A DNA stretch of 64,000 nucleotides from Solirubrobacter soli DSM 22325 (GTDB lineage: Bacteria > Actinomycetota > Thermoleophilia > Solirubrobacterales > Solirubrobacteraceae): assembly GCF_000423665.1 (NCBI RefSeq), contig NZ_KE384071.1, positions 310,001-374,000 on the forward strand, in the 5' to 3' direction. The translations under genes were made by a program, and so were the position numbers. Position 1 is the first letter of the stretch. Each line of letters begins with the position of its first letter. Below, in pieces: positions 34,148 to 43,124 of this stretch. Under the pieces are notes generated by a model. The model ran no database searches. It was not told the origin of the DNA and was given only the letters and a program-made list of their open reading frames with translations.

Positions 34148-36097
34148 ATGACCGGCATGCGTACACGTCCGATCCTCGCCGGTGGCCTCGTGGCCGCGGC
34201 GACGGCGGCGGTCGCGGTTGGCCTCACGGCCCACGCAGACCCGCTTCCGCTGGCTCCGACCAGCACCCCGATCAAGCACGTCGTCGTCCTGTTCGACGAG
34301 AACGAGTCGTTCGACCACTACTTCGGCACCTATCCCAACGCGACGAACCCGGCGGGCCAGCCGCGGTTCGCGGCCAAGGACGGAACGCCGTCGGTCAACG
34401 GGCTCGATCCGACGCTGCTCACCAACAACCCGAACTCCTCGCCGCCGCAGCGACTCGACCGCTCCGAGGCCGTCACCTGCTCTCAGAACCACGGGTACGG
34501 CGCCGAGCAGCAGGCCTTCGACAACGGCCTGATGGACAGGTTCCCCGAGTTCACCGCTGGCGGCTCCTGCGGGCCGCGCGGCAAGTCGATCGTGATGGAC
34601 TACTACGACGGCAACACGGTCACCGGCCTCTGGAACCTCGCGCAGGGCTTCTCGATGAGCGACAACTCGTTCGGAACGAACTTCGGGCCGTCCACGGTCG
34701 GCGCGGTCAACCTCATCTCCGGCCAGACCCACGGGACCGACGTCCCGAGCGGCTCCGGCGTCGAGAACAACACGATCATCGGCGACCCGCAGCCCAAGCT
34801 CGACGATTGCGCCAACCCCGGCGGCGTCCAGCTCTCCGGCAGGAACGTGGGCGATCTCCTCAACGCCCACAACGTCAGCTGGGGCTGGTTCCAGGGCGGC
34901 TTCAAGCCGACCTCGGTCGACGCGACGGGCAAGGCGACCTGCGCCAGCTCGCACCGCAATGTCGCCAACGCGACGATCCGCGACTACGTCCAGCACCACG
35001 AGCCGTTCCAGTACTACGCGTCGACGGCGAACATCCACCACCTGGCGCCGACCTCGACGGCGATGATCGGCTCGACCGACCAGGCCAACCACCAGTACGA
35101 CCTGAGCGACTTCGACGCCGCGCTGGCGTCCGGCAAGCTCCCGAGCGTCTCGTTCCTGAAGGCGGCGGCGTTCGAGGACGGCCACCCGTCGAACTCGGAC
35201 CCGCTCGACGAGCAGCGCTTCATCGCGCGGACGCTGAACGCGCTGGAGCAGTCGCCCGAGTGGTCGAGCACCGCGGTGATCATCGCCTACGACGACTCCG
35301 ACGGCTGGTACGACCACGTCATGTCGCCGATCACGAGCCCGTCCGCCGCGCCCGCGGACGCCCTCAACGGCGCCGGCAAGTGCGGCAATGTCCCGGCGGG
35401 CTCGACCGCCTACCCGGATCGCTGCGGCTACGGGCCGCGGCAGCCGCTGCTGGTCATCTCCCCCTACGCCAAGGTCAACTACGTCGACCACGCGCTGACC
35501 GATCAGACCTCGGTCCTGAAGTTCATCGAGGACAACTGGCAGCTCGGCCGCATCGGCGACCAGTCCTTCGACGCCCGCGCAGGGTCGATCGGCAACATGT
35601 TCGACTTCAACCCCGACGCCAAGCGCGCGCCGAAGGTCTTCCTGGACCCGGACAGCGGCCAGGTCGTGAAGAACCCGCCGACCCCGACCGCCACGCCCAC
35701 GCCCACGCCCGCCGCCTCGGTCACCGCGAGCACCACGGTCGGCGGGACGGTCGAGAACTCCAGCGAGCCGCCGGCGGCCAACACCAAGCCGCTCGGAGCC
35801 GTGACCACCTCCGGCACGCCCGCGAAGCTCAAGCTGACCTGCACCACCAGGCGCGCCGCCAAGGCGGTGAGCGTCTCCTGCTCCGCGACCGGCGACGACG
35901 CCACCAGCAAGGGCATCGCCGTGCGCCTGCGCCTGGTCAAGGGCTCGTCGGTGCTCGCGACCACGCGCACGACGCTCAAGAACGCGAAGGTCAAGGCCAC
36001 GCTGAAGAGCAAGCGCGCCTTGAAGAAGGGCAAGTACACGCTGCGGATCGCCGTCACCCACAAGGGTGGCGTGATCGGGATCACCAAGAGCGTGTGA
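34148..36097 (+). CDS. Secreted phospholipase C / acid-phosphatase-like phosphoesterase
   Basis: A 649-residue exported protein with a signal peptide at about 1-31. The phosphoesterase domain (about 40-480) begins IKHVVVLFDENESFDHYFGTYP, as in PLC-type enzymes in which the D/E-N-x-S-F-D-x-Y-F-G motif binds metal. Further signatures are TNFGPSTVGAVNLISGQTHG, IIAYDDSDGWYDHV and GYGPRQPLLVISPYAK. A Pro/Thr linker (TPTATPTPTPAA, about 514-527) leads to a C-terminal Ig-like beta domain. Family enzymes hydrolyse phospholipids or phosphomonoesters outside the cell. An alternative ATG at 34157 gives a protein three residues shorter. Confidence 0.88.
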   Translation: MTGMRTRPILAGGLVAAATAAVAVGLTAHADPLPLAPTSTPIKHVVVLFDENESFDHYFGTYPNATNPAGQPRFAAKDGTPSVNGLDPTLLTNNPNSSPPQRLDRSEAVTCSQNHGYGAEQQAFDNGLMDRFPEFTAGGSCGPRGKSIVMDYYDGNTVTGLWNLAQGFSMSDNSFGTNFGPSTVGAVNLISGQTHGTDVPSGSGVENNTIIGDPQPKLDDCANPGGVQLSGRNVGDLLNAHNVSWGWFQGGFKPTSVDATGKATCASSHRNVANATIRDYVQHHEPFQYYASTANIHHLAPTSTAMIGSTDQANHQYDLSDFDAALASGKLPSVSFLKAAAFEDGHPSNSDPLDEQRFIARTLNALEQSPEWSSTAVIIAYDDSDGWYDHVMSPITSPSAAPADALNGAGKCGNVPAGSTAYPDRCGYGPRQPLLVISPYAKVNYVDHALTDQTSVLKFIEDNWQLGRIGDQSFDARAGSIGNMFDFNPDAKRAPKVFLDPDSGQVVKNPPTPTATPTPTPAASVTASTTVGGTVENSSEPPAANTKPLGAVTTSGTPAKLKLTCTTRRAAKAVSVSCSATGDDATSKGIAVRLRLVKGSSVLATTRTTLKNAKVKATLKSKRALKKGKYTLRIAVTHKGGVIGITKSV

Positions 36098-36115
36098 TGC
36101 GGGTACCTGGCGGCC

Positions 36116-36961
36116 ATGGACTCGTTCCCGCTGCCAGGTAGCTCGCCCGCCACGGTCGTCGCGCCCGCCCCGGGGCGAGGACCACAGTTCTGGACCGGCG
36201 CGCCGTCGGCGTCCTTCGACGACGACGGCGCGATCGTCCTCGGCTACCGCGTCCGCAACGGTCCGGACACGGTCGACGAGACCGTCGTCGCGCGCTCGAC
36301 CGACGGCGAACGGTTCGAGACGGTGTTCAGCCTCGGCCAGGACCACTTCGGCGCCCAGTGGACCGAGCGCCCCGCGCTCGTCCGCTTCGAGGGCGGCTGG
36401 CGGATGTACGTGAGCCTCGCCACGCCGAACACGAAGCACTGGTGGATCGGCGTCGTCACGGCGCCAACCCTCCAACAGCTCCCCCAAGCGCCCGTCGAGA
36501 CCGCCTTCGCCGGCGACCGCGACACGGCCGTCAAGGACCCGATCGTGCAGCTGCGCGACGGCGTCTGGCACGCGTGGATCTGCTGCCACCTGCTCGACCT
36601 CCCCGGCGAGGAGGACCGCATGAACAGCGCGTATGCCACCTCCCACGACGGCCTGTCGTGGGACTGGCACGGCACCGTGCTCGAAGGCCGCCCCGGCGAA
36701 TGGGACCAGCGCGGCGCCCGCCTGTCCACGATCCTCCCCGACGGCCGCGCCGCGTATGACGGCCGCGCGAGCGCGGAGGAGAACTGGTTCGAGCGCACCG
36801 GGATCGCCACGCCGCACGGCGCCGGCTACGCCTCCACCGGCGCCCCGGTCGCCGACGTCCGCTACCTCGAGGCGCTCCCGCTCGCCCGCGGCTTCCGGAT
36901 CTACTACGAGGCCCGCCTCGACGACGAGACGCACGAGCTACGCACGGAGCTGCTCGAGTAG
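36116..36961 (+). CDS. Five-bladed beta-propeller glycosidase-like protein (GH43/GH130/GH32 fold)
   Basis: A 281-residue protein without a signal. Repeated blade signatures are QFWTGAPSASFDDDGAIVLGYRVR, TERPALVRFEGGWRMYVSLATP, DTAVKDPIVQLRDGVWHAWICC, MNSAYATSHDGLSWDWHGTVL and LEALPLARGFRIYYEARL. The KDP and ERPAL positions recall the catalytic carboxylates of furanosidase-type propellers. I cannot place it in one GH family. Its 3' end overlaps the convergent SnoaL-like gene by 24 bases. Confidence 0.65.
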   Translation: MDSFPLPGSSPATVVAPAPGRGPQFWTGAPSASFDDDGAIVLGYRVRNGPDTVDETVVARSTDGERFETVFSLGQDHFGAQWTERPALVRFEGGWRMYVSLATPNTKHWWIGVVTAPTLQQLPQAPVETAFAGDRDTAVKDPIVQLRDGVWHAWICCHLLDLPGEEDRMNSAYATSHDGLSWDWHGTVLEGRPGEWDQRGARLSTILPDGRAAYDGRASAEENWFERTGIATPHGAGYASTGAPVADVRYLEALPLARGFRIYYEARLDDETHELRTELLE

Positions 36962-37336
36962 CCCGAGGCGGTCGACGCAGTTCCAGTGCTCGACGATCCG
37001 TCCGCCGTCGACGCGGACGATGTCGATCACGTGGATCTCGACCTCGGCGCCCGTCGGCTCGATCCCGTTGAAGGCGCCCGCATGGGTGCCGCGGAAGACC
37101 TTGCGGGTGACGACCTTGTCGCCCTCGGAGACCTGGTCGAGGATCTCGGCGCGGAAGCCGGCGAACGCGGCCCGGAAGCCGTCGAACTGCTGGCGCACGC
37201 CTTCGGCGCCGGGGGCGACGCCCGGCGGGCGGCTGTGGTCGAGCACGTCCGGGTCCAGCAGCTCGGCGAACGCGCGCTCGTCGGCGCGGGTCTGAAACTC
37301 GTCGACGAAGCGACGGACGACGGTCTTGGGTTCCAT
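36938..37336 (-). CDS. SnoaL-like (NTF2-fold) ester-cyclase family protein
   Basis: A 132-residue NTF2-fold protein: VVRRFVDEFQTRADERAFAELLDPDVLDHS, FDGFRAAFAGFRAEILDQVSEGDKVVTRKVFRGTHAGAFNGI and HVIDIVRVDGGRIVEHWN are characteristic of SnoaL/polyketide-cyclase-like proteins. The substrate is unknown. Starting at the ATG at 37336 removes a basic Gly/Arg leader that does not fit the fold (an in-frame start exists at 37372). Confidence 0.8.
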   Translation of the reverse strand: MEPKTVVRRFVDEFQTRADERAFAELLDPDVLDHSRPPGVAPGAEGVRQQFDGFRAAFAGFRAEILDQVSEGDKVVTRKVFRGTHAGAFNGIEPTGAEVEIHVIDIVRVDGGRIVEHWNCVDRLGLLEQLRA

Positions 37337-37380
37337 GCCGCGCACCTTCCCGCGTCCGCGCGGCGCGGTCATCGGTAGAT

Positions 37381-38940
37381 CTACCCAAGCAGCTGGTGCT
37401 CGAGGGCGAACAGCGCGGCCGCGGCGCGGCTCGCGACGCCGATGCGCGCATAGACGTCCTGCACGTGGCGCTCGGCGGTGCGGCGGGAGATGACGAGCTC
37501 GTGCGCGATCTCGGGGTTCGAATGGCCGCGCGCGACGAGCCGCAGCACCTCGACCTGACGCTCGGTCAGGCCCGCCGGGCGCGGTGCGTGGATGCGCGGC
37601 GGCGGCGCGCCCGCGGCCTCGGCCACCGCGCGCGCCGCGTCAGGGTCCAGCCGCCCCGCCGCGACCTCGTCGGCGAGGACCGCCACGGCCGCCTCCAGCT
37701 CGAGGGCGGGACGATGCGCCCGGGACTCGGTCAGCGCGCGCAGGACGTCGGCGGCCGCGAGCACGCGCTGCGCCGGCGACAGCGCGTTCGCGCCGACGCC
37801 GCGGTGATAGCCGGACCCGTCGAGCCGCTCGTGGTGGGCGCCGGCCAGCGGTGCGAGCTTCGCGAGCGCCCCGCAGCGCGCCAGCACCCGCTCGGAGTGA
37901 TAGGCGTGCAGCCGCACCCGCTCCTGCCCCGCCCACGTCAGCGGGCCGGGGTGCTCCCAGACGCCGTTCGGCACCGCCGCGCGGCCGAGGTCGTGGACGA
38001 GCGCCGCGCGTCGCAGCTCGCCGGCGTCGAGGCCGAGGCGCAGCGCCGCGCCCGCCGCCAGCTCCGCCACCCCCGTGCAATGGCCGTGGTGCAGCGGAGT
38101 CTTGATGTCGACGACCTCGCCGAACGCCCGGCACACGCGGTCCAGCCCGGGGTCGTGGGTGAACGTCACGTGCGGTGGCGGCTCGGCGGCGACCGCCGCG
38201 GCGATCGGGTCGTCCACGCGGTCGAGCACCGCGGCCGCGCGCGCGGCGCGGCGCGCGAGCTCGGGGTCGAGGCCGCCGACGAGGCCCGCAAGGCCGGTCG
38301 CGCCCGCGGCGCCTGCGGCTCCGGCAAGGCCAGCGGCTCCGGCGAGCCCGGCGGCGCCTGCGGCTCCGGCAAGGCCAGCGGCTCCAGCGAGCCCGGCGGT
38401 TCCCGCGGCGCCGGCTGGGCCCGCGGCGCCGGCGAGGCCGGCGGCGCCCGTCGTCGCCGCGCCGCCACGGCGGTGCGCGAGCGCCATCGTCGCCGCCGCC
38501 TGGGCCACCCGCGCCGGGAGCGCGATCTCCTCGCCCACGAGCCCGCGCGGCCCGCCCGTGCCGTCCCAGCGCTCGTACACGTCGAGCAGCCCGTCCACGA
38601 CGCCCGGGCCGAGCCCGATCCGCTCCGCCGTCCGCGCCGCGACCTCGCAGTTCGCGCGGCTGTACCCGACGACGACCGCCCGCGGCAGCTCCGGGCCCTC
38701 CCCCAGCACCGCCGCTCGCTTGACCGCGATCTCGTCGCCTCCCATCGCCCGCGCGGCTTCGAAGGCGTACGCCGTGCAGCCGATGTGCTGCAACAAGGTC
38801 ACCCAGTAGGCGTCGGGGTCGTCGGTCAGCTCCATCGCCACGAGCGCGGCGCGGCTCGCCTCGCCCGGCTCGAGGCCCATGCCCAGATCGGCCACGAGCG
38901 AGAGGCCCGCCAGCAGCTCGGCCAACCGCAGGGATTGCAT
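37381..38940 (-). CDS. HD-GYP phosphohydrolase / LuxR HTH regulator with collagen-like insert
   Basis: A 519-residue protein. The N-terminal half (about 1-160) is a degenerate HD-like repeat (ERWDGTGGPRGLVGEEI). Residues 164-223 are twenty consecutive Gly-X-Y triplets rich in Ala, Leu and Pro. An HD-GYP domain at about 255-430 has HDLGR (H316/D317) and HHERLDGSGYHRG. A LuxR-type HTH (LTERQVEVLRLVARGHSNPEIAHELVISRRTAERHVQDVYARIG) closes the protein at 458-502. HD-GYP domains degrade cyclic di-GMP; here the DNA-binding domain suggests a direct link between nucleotide or metabolite sensing and transcription. It is divergent from the glycosyltransferase gene across 22 bases. ATG at 38940 is the first start outside that gene. 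Confidence 0.85.
   Translation of the reverse strand: MQSLRLAELLAGLSLVADLGMGLEPGEASRAALVAMELTDDPDAYWVTLLQHIGCTAYAFEAARAMGGDEIAVKRAAVLGEGPELPRAVVVGYSRANCEVAARTAERIGLGPGVVDGLLDVYERWDGTGGPRGLVGEEIALPARVAQAAATMALAHRRGGAATTGAAGLAGAAGPAGAAGTAGLAGAAGLAGAAGAAGLAGAAGLAGAAGAAGATGLAGLVGGLDPELARRAARAAAVLDRVDDPIAAAVAAEPPPHVTFTHDPGLDRVCRAFGEVVDIKTPLHHGHCTGVAELAAGAALRLGLDAGELRRAALVHDLGRAAVPNGVWEHPGPLTWAGQERVRLHAYHSERVLARCGALAKLAPLAGAHHERLDGSGYHRGVGANALSPAQRVLAAADVLRALTESRAHRPALELEAAVAVLADEVAAGRLDPDAARAVAEAAGAPPPRIHAPRPAGLTERQVEVLRLVARGHSNPEIAHELVISRRTAERHVQDVYARIGVASRAAAALFALEHQLLG
38272..38451 (-). repeat. Collagen-like Gly-X-Y coding repeat in the HD-GYP gene
   Basis: Twenty in-frame triplets of the form GAA/GLA/GPA/GTA, with local longer periods of 15-27 nt. 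They separate the two HD-like halves. Collagen-like runs normally occur in exported proteins, so one in a cytosolic regulator is odd. Confidence 0.85.
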
Positions 38941-38962
38941 GCACGCGCGATCATCCCCGACC

Positions 38963-39919
38963 ATGCGGGTGCTCGTCGCCTCCACGGCCGGAGCCGGCCA
39001 CCGGCTCCCGCTCGCGCCGTTCGCCGACGGCCTCCGACAAGAAGGCCACGACGTCCGGACGCTGATCAGCGACCCGCCGCGCGACCCGCGCTGGGACACG
39101 TTCCACCTGATGTCGCGCGAGGAGCAGCGGGCGTTCGGCGAGCGCGAGTGGTTCGGCCGCATCTGCACCGCCCACATGCGGCCGTTCGTCGAGGCCGCCT
39201 GCGACGAGGCGCGGCCGGACCTGATCCTCCGCGAGCCGTGCGAGTACGCGTCCGCGATCGCCGCCGTCGAGCGCGGCATCCCCTTCGCGACGGTCGCGAT
39301 CACGAACGCGGAGGGCGAGTGGAGCGCGACCGCCTTCGTGGCGCCGGTGCTGCCGGACGCGGTCGTCGGCCCGTTGCGCGAGCGCCCGTTCCTCAGCCGC
39401 TTCCCCGCCTCGATCGACCCGTCGCCCTACCCGCGCACGTTCCGTTACGCCGAGCCGGCTCCGCCGGAGACCACCGGCGAGTACGTCTATGCCACGTTCG
39501 GCACGGTCGCGCCCGGCCTCGGCTACGACCCGTACCGAGCACTCCTCGACGCCGTCGACGGGCTCGACGTCCCGGTGCTCCTGACCACGAGCGCGGACCT
39601 CGGCCCCGTCCCGCCCAACGTCACGGTCGAGCGCTGGGTGCCGCAGCTGGAGGCGCTCGCCGGGGCGCGGATGGTCGTCTGCCACGGCGGCTCCGGCACC
39701 GTACTCGGGACGCTCGCGGCCGGGCTCCCGCTGATCATCCTGCCGCTGTTCGCCGACCAGACCGCGAACGCGCAGCGGCTCGAACACGCCGCCCGAACGG
39801 TCACGCCGGACACGCTCCGCGACGCGATCCTGCATCCACCGCCGCCCCCGAAGGAGCTCGCCGCCGAGATCCGCGCGGCACCGACCCCCCTGACCGCGCT
39901 CGGGAAGGGGATCGGATAG
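38963..39919 (+). CDS. GT1-type glycosyltransferase (MGT/UGT-like), short
   Basis: A 318-residue GT-B fold glycosyltransferase. The N-terminus is VLVASTAGAGHRLPLAPFADGLRQEGHDV, and the C-terminal donor site is WVPQLEALAGARMVVCHGGSGTVLGTLAAGLPLIILPLFADQTANAQRLE, the signature of UDP-sugar or dTDP-sugar transferases acting on small hydrophobic acceptors (macrolide type). It is about 80 residues shorter than typical members, mostly in the linker and C-terminal helix. Glycosylation of a xenobiotic or a natural product is likely. Confidence 0.85.
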   Translation: MRVLVASTAGAGHRLPLAPFADGLRQEGHDVRTLISDPPRDPRWDTFHLMSREEQRAFGEREWFGRICTAHMRPFVEAACDEARPDLILREPCEYASAIAAVERGIPFATVAITNAEGEWSATAFVAPVLPDAVVGPLRERPFLSRFPASIDPSPYPRTFRYAEPAPPETTGEYVYATFGTVAPGLGYDPYRALLDAVDGLDVPVLLTTSADLGPVPPNVTVERWVPQLEALAGARMVVCHGGSGTVLGTLAAGLPLIILPLFADQTANAQRLEHAARTVTPDTLRDAILHPPPPPKELAAEIRAAPTPLTALGKGIG

Positions 39920-39943
39920 GGAGACACCGGCGTCTAGCGGGAC

Positions 39944-40321
39944 ATGGAAACCCTGAAGATCGGCAGCGACGAGATCGCCATCCACGTGTCCAGCGGCACG
40001 CTGCTCGCCACCGAGGTCACGATCCCCGCCGGCGGCGGCCCGCCCGCGATGCACCGCCATCCCTCCGAGGAGCTCTACCGGGTCGAATCGGGCGAGCTCG
40101 CGATCTACGTGAACGACGAGCGCGTCGTCGCCGGCCCCGGCTCGGTCACCCACATCCCCGGCGGCACGCTCCACAACGTGCGCAACGAGAGCGACGCACC
40201 CGCCCGCGCCTACGTCGTCTTCTCCCCCGGCACCGAGTTCGAGGCCTTCGTGCGCGCCGTCGCCGCCGACCCCGAGAACGTGATCTTCCACGCGATGGCC
40301 AACGGGATCGAATTCACGTAG
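39944..40321 (+). CDS. Cupin-domain protein
   Basis: A 125-residue single cupin. Motif 1 is MHRHPSEELYRVESGELAIYV (two His and a Glu as metal ligands) and motif 2 is PGSVTHIPGGTLHNVRNES (third His). Single-domain cupins bind a metal and small ligands or act as isomerases/dioxygenases; no specific reaction is visible. It lies between the glycosyltransferase and the AAA-LuxR regulator, on the same strand with gaps of 24 and 13 bases. Confidence 0.88.
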   Translation: METLKIGSDEIAIHVSSGTLLATEVTIPAGGGPPAMHRHPSEELYRVESGELAIYVNDERVVAGPGSVTHIPGGTLHNVRNESDAPARAYVVFSPGTEFEAFVRAVAADPENVIFHAMANGIEFT

Positions 40322-40334
40322 TGTCGCCTCGGCC

Positions 40335-43124
40335 GTGGCTCACCTTGCCGAGCAACTCGTCGGGCGCGCGGAGGAGCTCAAAGCGCTCGAGGACGCGTTG
40401 GAGCGTCAGTCGGGCGCGATCGAGCTCGTGGGCGAGCCCGGCATCGGCAAGACACGGTTGCTGGCCGAGCTGGAGGCGATGGCCGACGATCGTGGCTGCC
40501 TCGTGCTCTCCGGGAGCGCGTCCGAGCTCGAGCGCGACCTGCCGTTCTGGGTCTTCGTCGACGCGCTCGACGAGTACGTCCGCGGCCTGCCGCCCGCGGT
40601 GCTCGAACCGCTAAACGGCGAGCTTGACCGCGTCCTGAGCCAGAGCGCCGGCGGCCTCGCCGACGAGCGCCACCGCGCCCACCAGGCGGTCCGCGAGCTG
40701 CTGGTGATCCTGGCCAGCCGCCAGCCGCTCGTGTTGATGCTCGACGACCTGCACTGGGCGGACCCGGGGTCGCTCGAGCTGCTCGGCACGCTGCTGCGCC
40801 GCCCGCCGCAGGCGCCGGTGCTGCTGGCACTCGCGGTGCGTCCTCGCCAGGTGCCGGAGAAGCTGCTGCCGTCGCTGGAACGGGCGAACCGCGGCGGGAC
40901 GCTCACGCGGATCGAGCTCACAGCCCTCAGCAGGGCGGACGCCAAGGCGCTGCACGGCGACGCCGCCGACTCCGTCTACGAGGAGAGCGGCGGGAACCCG
41001 TTCTACCTGCAGCAGCTCGCCCGCTCGCTCGGGCGCACCGGTCAGGTCCCGCGGGACGTCACGGCCGCGCTGTCGGAGGAGCTCGCGCTGCTGGGCGAGG
41101 ACGCGCACAAGCTGATCCGCGGCGCGGCGGTCGCGGGCGACCCGTTCGTCCCCGAGCTGGCCGCCGCGGCGGCCGACCTCGGCGAGCACGCGGCGCTCGA
41201 CGCCCTCGACGAGCTGCTGCGGACCGACCTGATCCGCCCCACCGACGTCCCGCGGCGCTTCCGGTTCCGCCACCCGCTGGTGCGCCGCGCGGTGTACGAC
41301 GGCGCACCCGCGGGCTGGCGGCTCGGCGCCCACGAGCGCGCGGCGATGCTGCTGCTGGCGTCCAAGGGCTCGATCACCGCCCGCGCCCAGCATGTCGAGC
41401 GCTACGCCCGCGAGGGCGACCTGGAGGCCGCGACCGCGCTGCGCGACGCCGGCCTCGCCGCCGACCCGTCGGCGCCCGCGAGCGCCGCGCACTGGTTCGC
41501 GGCCGCGCTGCGGTTGATCCCGGAGGGCCAGGAGCGGATGCCATTGCTGCTCCTCTACGGCCGGGCGATGGCGCAGACCGGCGAGTTCTCGGCGAGCCGG
41601 GACGCGCTGATCGAGGCGCTGGCGCTCGCCCCGCCGGACTTCCCGCTGCGCGGGCGGATGATCAGCGGCTGCGCGACGATGGAGCGGCTGCTCGGCCGCC
41701 ATGAGGAGGCGCGCCGGCGGGTCGAGGCCGCGCTGGACGCCCTGCCCGACCGCGGCAACCCCGAAGCGGTGTTCCTGATGGTCGAGCTGGCCGCCGACGC
41801 GTTCTTCGCGACGGACTTCAACCGTCAGTGGGAGTGGTCGCGCAAGGGCCTGGCGCTCGCGGGCGGGCTCGGCGACCCGGCGATCCTCGCGGCCTGCACC
41901 GCGCAGTCCGCGATCGCGGACGCGTGCGTGGGTTTGATCGAGGACGCCAAGCGACACACCGCCGAGGCCGCGGCGATGGTCGACGCCCTGTCCGACGAGC
42001 AGCTCGCGCAGCGGCTGGATGCCGCGTTGTTCGTGATGGGCGCCGAGCTGCACCTCGATCGATTCGCCCGCGGTCGCGAGCACGGGGTGCGCGCGATGCG
42101 GATCGGGCGCGCCACCGGCCAGGGCTTCCTGCTCCCCGCGCTGGTCCCCGCGCTGTGCGCCTGCCTCGAGATGCTCGGCCTGCTCGACGAAGGCATCGAG
42201 GTGATCGAGGGGGCGATCGAGGGCGCGCGGCTGTCCGGCAACCGCCAGGCGCTCTCGCTGGCGCTGATGAACCGCAGCCTGCTCGCCCACGCGGCGGGCG
42301 AGATCGAGCTCGCCCTGACGTGCGGCGAGGAGGCCTTGGCGACCGCGCGCGGCGTCGGCAACCGGATGGCCGAGTCCTTCGCGAGCTTCGCGCTGATGCG
42401 GGCGCTGCTGTCCGCGGGCGAGCCGGCGCGCGCGCTGGCGACGCTGGTCGAGGGCGGTGGCGGCGAGGACCTCGTGGCGATGCCGAGCGCGTGGCGGACG
42501 GGCGGCTTCGAGCTGCTCGCGCTCGCGTACCTCGCGCTCGGGCGCCACCGGGACGCGATCCATGTCGCCGAGCGCGCCGCCCAGCACGCCGAGGAGGTGG
42601 GGCTCGTCTACGCGGCGGGTCAGGCCGCCCGCACCGCCGCAGCGGTCGCGCTCGAGACCGGCGAGCCGGAGCGAGCGGGAGCACTTGCGCTCGGGGCGGC
42701 CGCGCGCTTCGAGGCGATCGAGGCGCCGATCCATGCCGCGACCGCGCGCCTCCTGGCCGGCCGCGCGCTGGCGGCGTCGGGCGATCGCACCGGCGCGATC
42801 GTCCAGTGCGAGCGCGCCGCCGAGACCTTCGAGACGTGCGGCGCGCCGAAGCGCCGCGACGAGGCCGAGCGCGAGCTGCGCCGGCTCGGCCGCACGATCT
42901 ACCGTCGCAGCGGCGCGAGCGGGCTCGAGTCGCTCACGGCGCGCGAGCTCGAGATCGCGCGGCTGGTCGTCGACCGCCAGACGAACACGCAGATCGCCGC
43001 CACCCTCTTCCTGTCCAAGAAGACCGTGGAGACGCACCTGCGCAACATCTTCGGCAAGGTCGGCGTGTCATCCCGCGTGGAGCTCGCCCGCGCCGTCGAG
43101 CGCAGCGACGCGAACGCCGGTTAG
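40335..43124 (+). CDS. LuxR-family AAA/TPR regulator (LAL/MalT-like), copy 1
   Basis: A 929-residue regulator. An N-terminal AAA/STAND ATPase has Walker A GEPGIGKTRLL (about 34-44) and Walker B LVLMLDDLHWAD. The middle is a long TPR-like helical array, and the C-terminal 65 residues form a LuxR HTH (LTARELEIARLVVDRQTNTQIAATLFLSKKTVETHLRNIFGKVGVSSRVELARAV). Such proteins switch on target genes after ligand-driven multimerisation. It starts at the GTG that opens AHLAEQLVGRAEELKAL. A paralogue of the same design is at 52331-55198. Its end overlaps the convergent response regulator by 57 bases. Confidence 0.9.
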   Translation: MAHLAEQLVGRAEELKALEDALERQSGAIELVGEPGIGKTRLLAELEAMADDRGCLVLSGSASELERDLPFWVFVDALDEYVRGLPPAVLEPLNGELDRVLSQSAGGLADERHRAHQAVRELLVILASRQPLVLMLDDLHWADPGSLELLGTLLRRPPQAPVLLALAVRPRQVPEKLLPSLERANRGGTLTRIELTALSRADAKALHGDAADSVYEESGGNPFYLQQLARSLGRTGQVPRDVTAALSEELALLGEDAHKLIRGAAVAGDPFVPELAAAAADLGEHAALDALDELLRTDLIRPTDVPRRFRFRHPLVRRAVYDGAPAGWRLGAHERAAMLLLASKGSITARAQHVERYAREGDLEAATALRDAGLAADPSAPASAAHWFAAALRLIPEGQERMPLLLLYGRAMAQTGEFSASRDALIEALALAPPDFPLRGRMISGCATMERLLGRHEEARRRVEAALDALPDRGNPEAVFLMVELAADAFFATDFNRQWEWSRKGLALAGGLGDPAILAACTAQSAIADACVGLIEDAKRHTAEAAAMVDALSDEQLAQRLDAALFVMGAELHLDRFARGREHGVRAMRIGRATGQGFLLPALVPALCACLEMLGLLDEGIEVIEGAIEGARLSGNRQALSLALMNRSLLAHAAGEIELALTCGEEALATARGVGNRMAESFASFALMRALLSAGEPARALATLVEGGGGEDLVAMPSAWRTGGFELLALAYLALGRHRDAIHVAERAAQHAEEVGLVYAAGQAARTAAAVALETGEPERAGALALGAAARFEAIEAPIHAATARLLAGRALAASGDRTGAIVQCERAAETFETCGAPKRRDEAERELRRLGRTIYRRSGASGLESLTARELEIARLVVDRQTNTQIAATLFLSKKTVETHLRNIFGKVGVSSRVELARAVERSDANAG

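Noticed and set aside
34136..36934. 932-codon minus-strand open frame opposite the phosphoesterase and propeller genes
   Set aside because: Composition is typical shadow sequence (Arg/Val/Gly repeats). The plus-strand genes have clear motifs, a signal peptide and normal lengths.
40611..43037. 808-codon minus-strand frame opposite the AAA-LuxR gene
   Set aside because: Shadow of the plus-strand regulator; no domain signature and composition typical of antisense GC-rich DNA.
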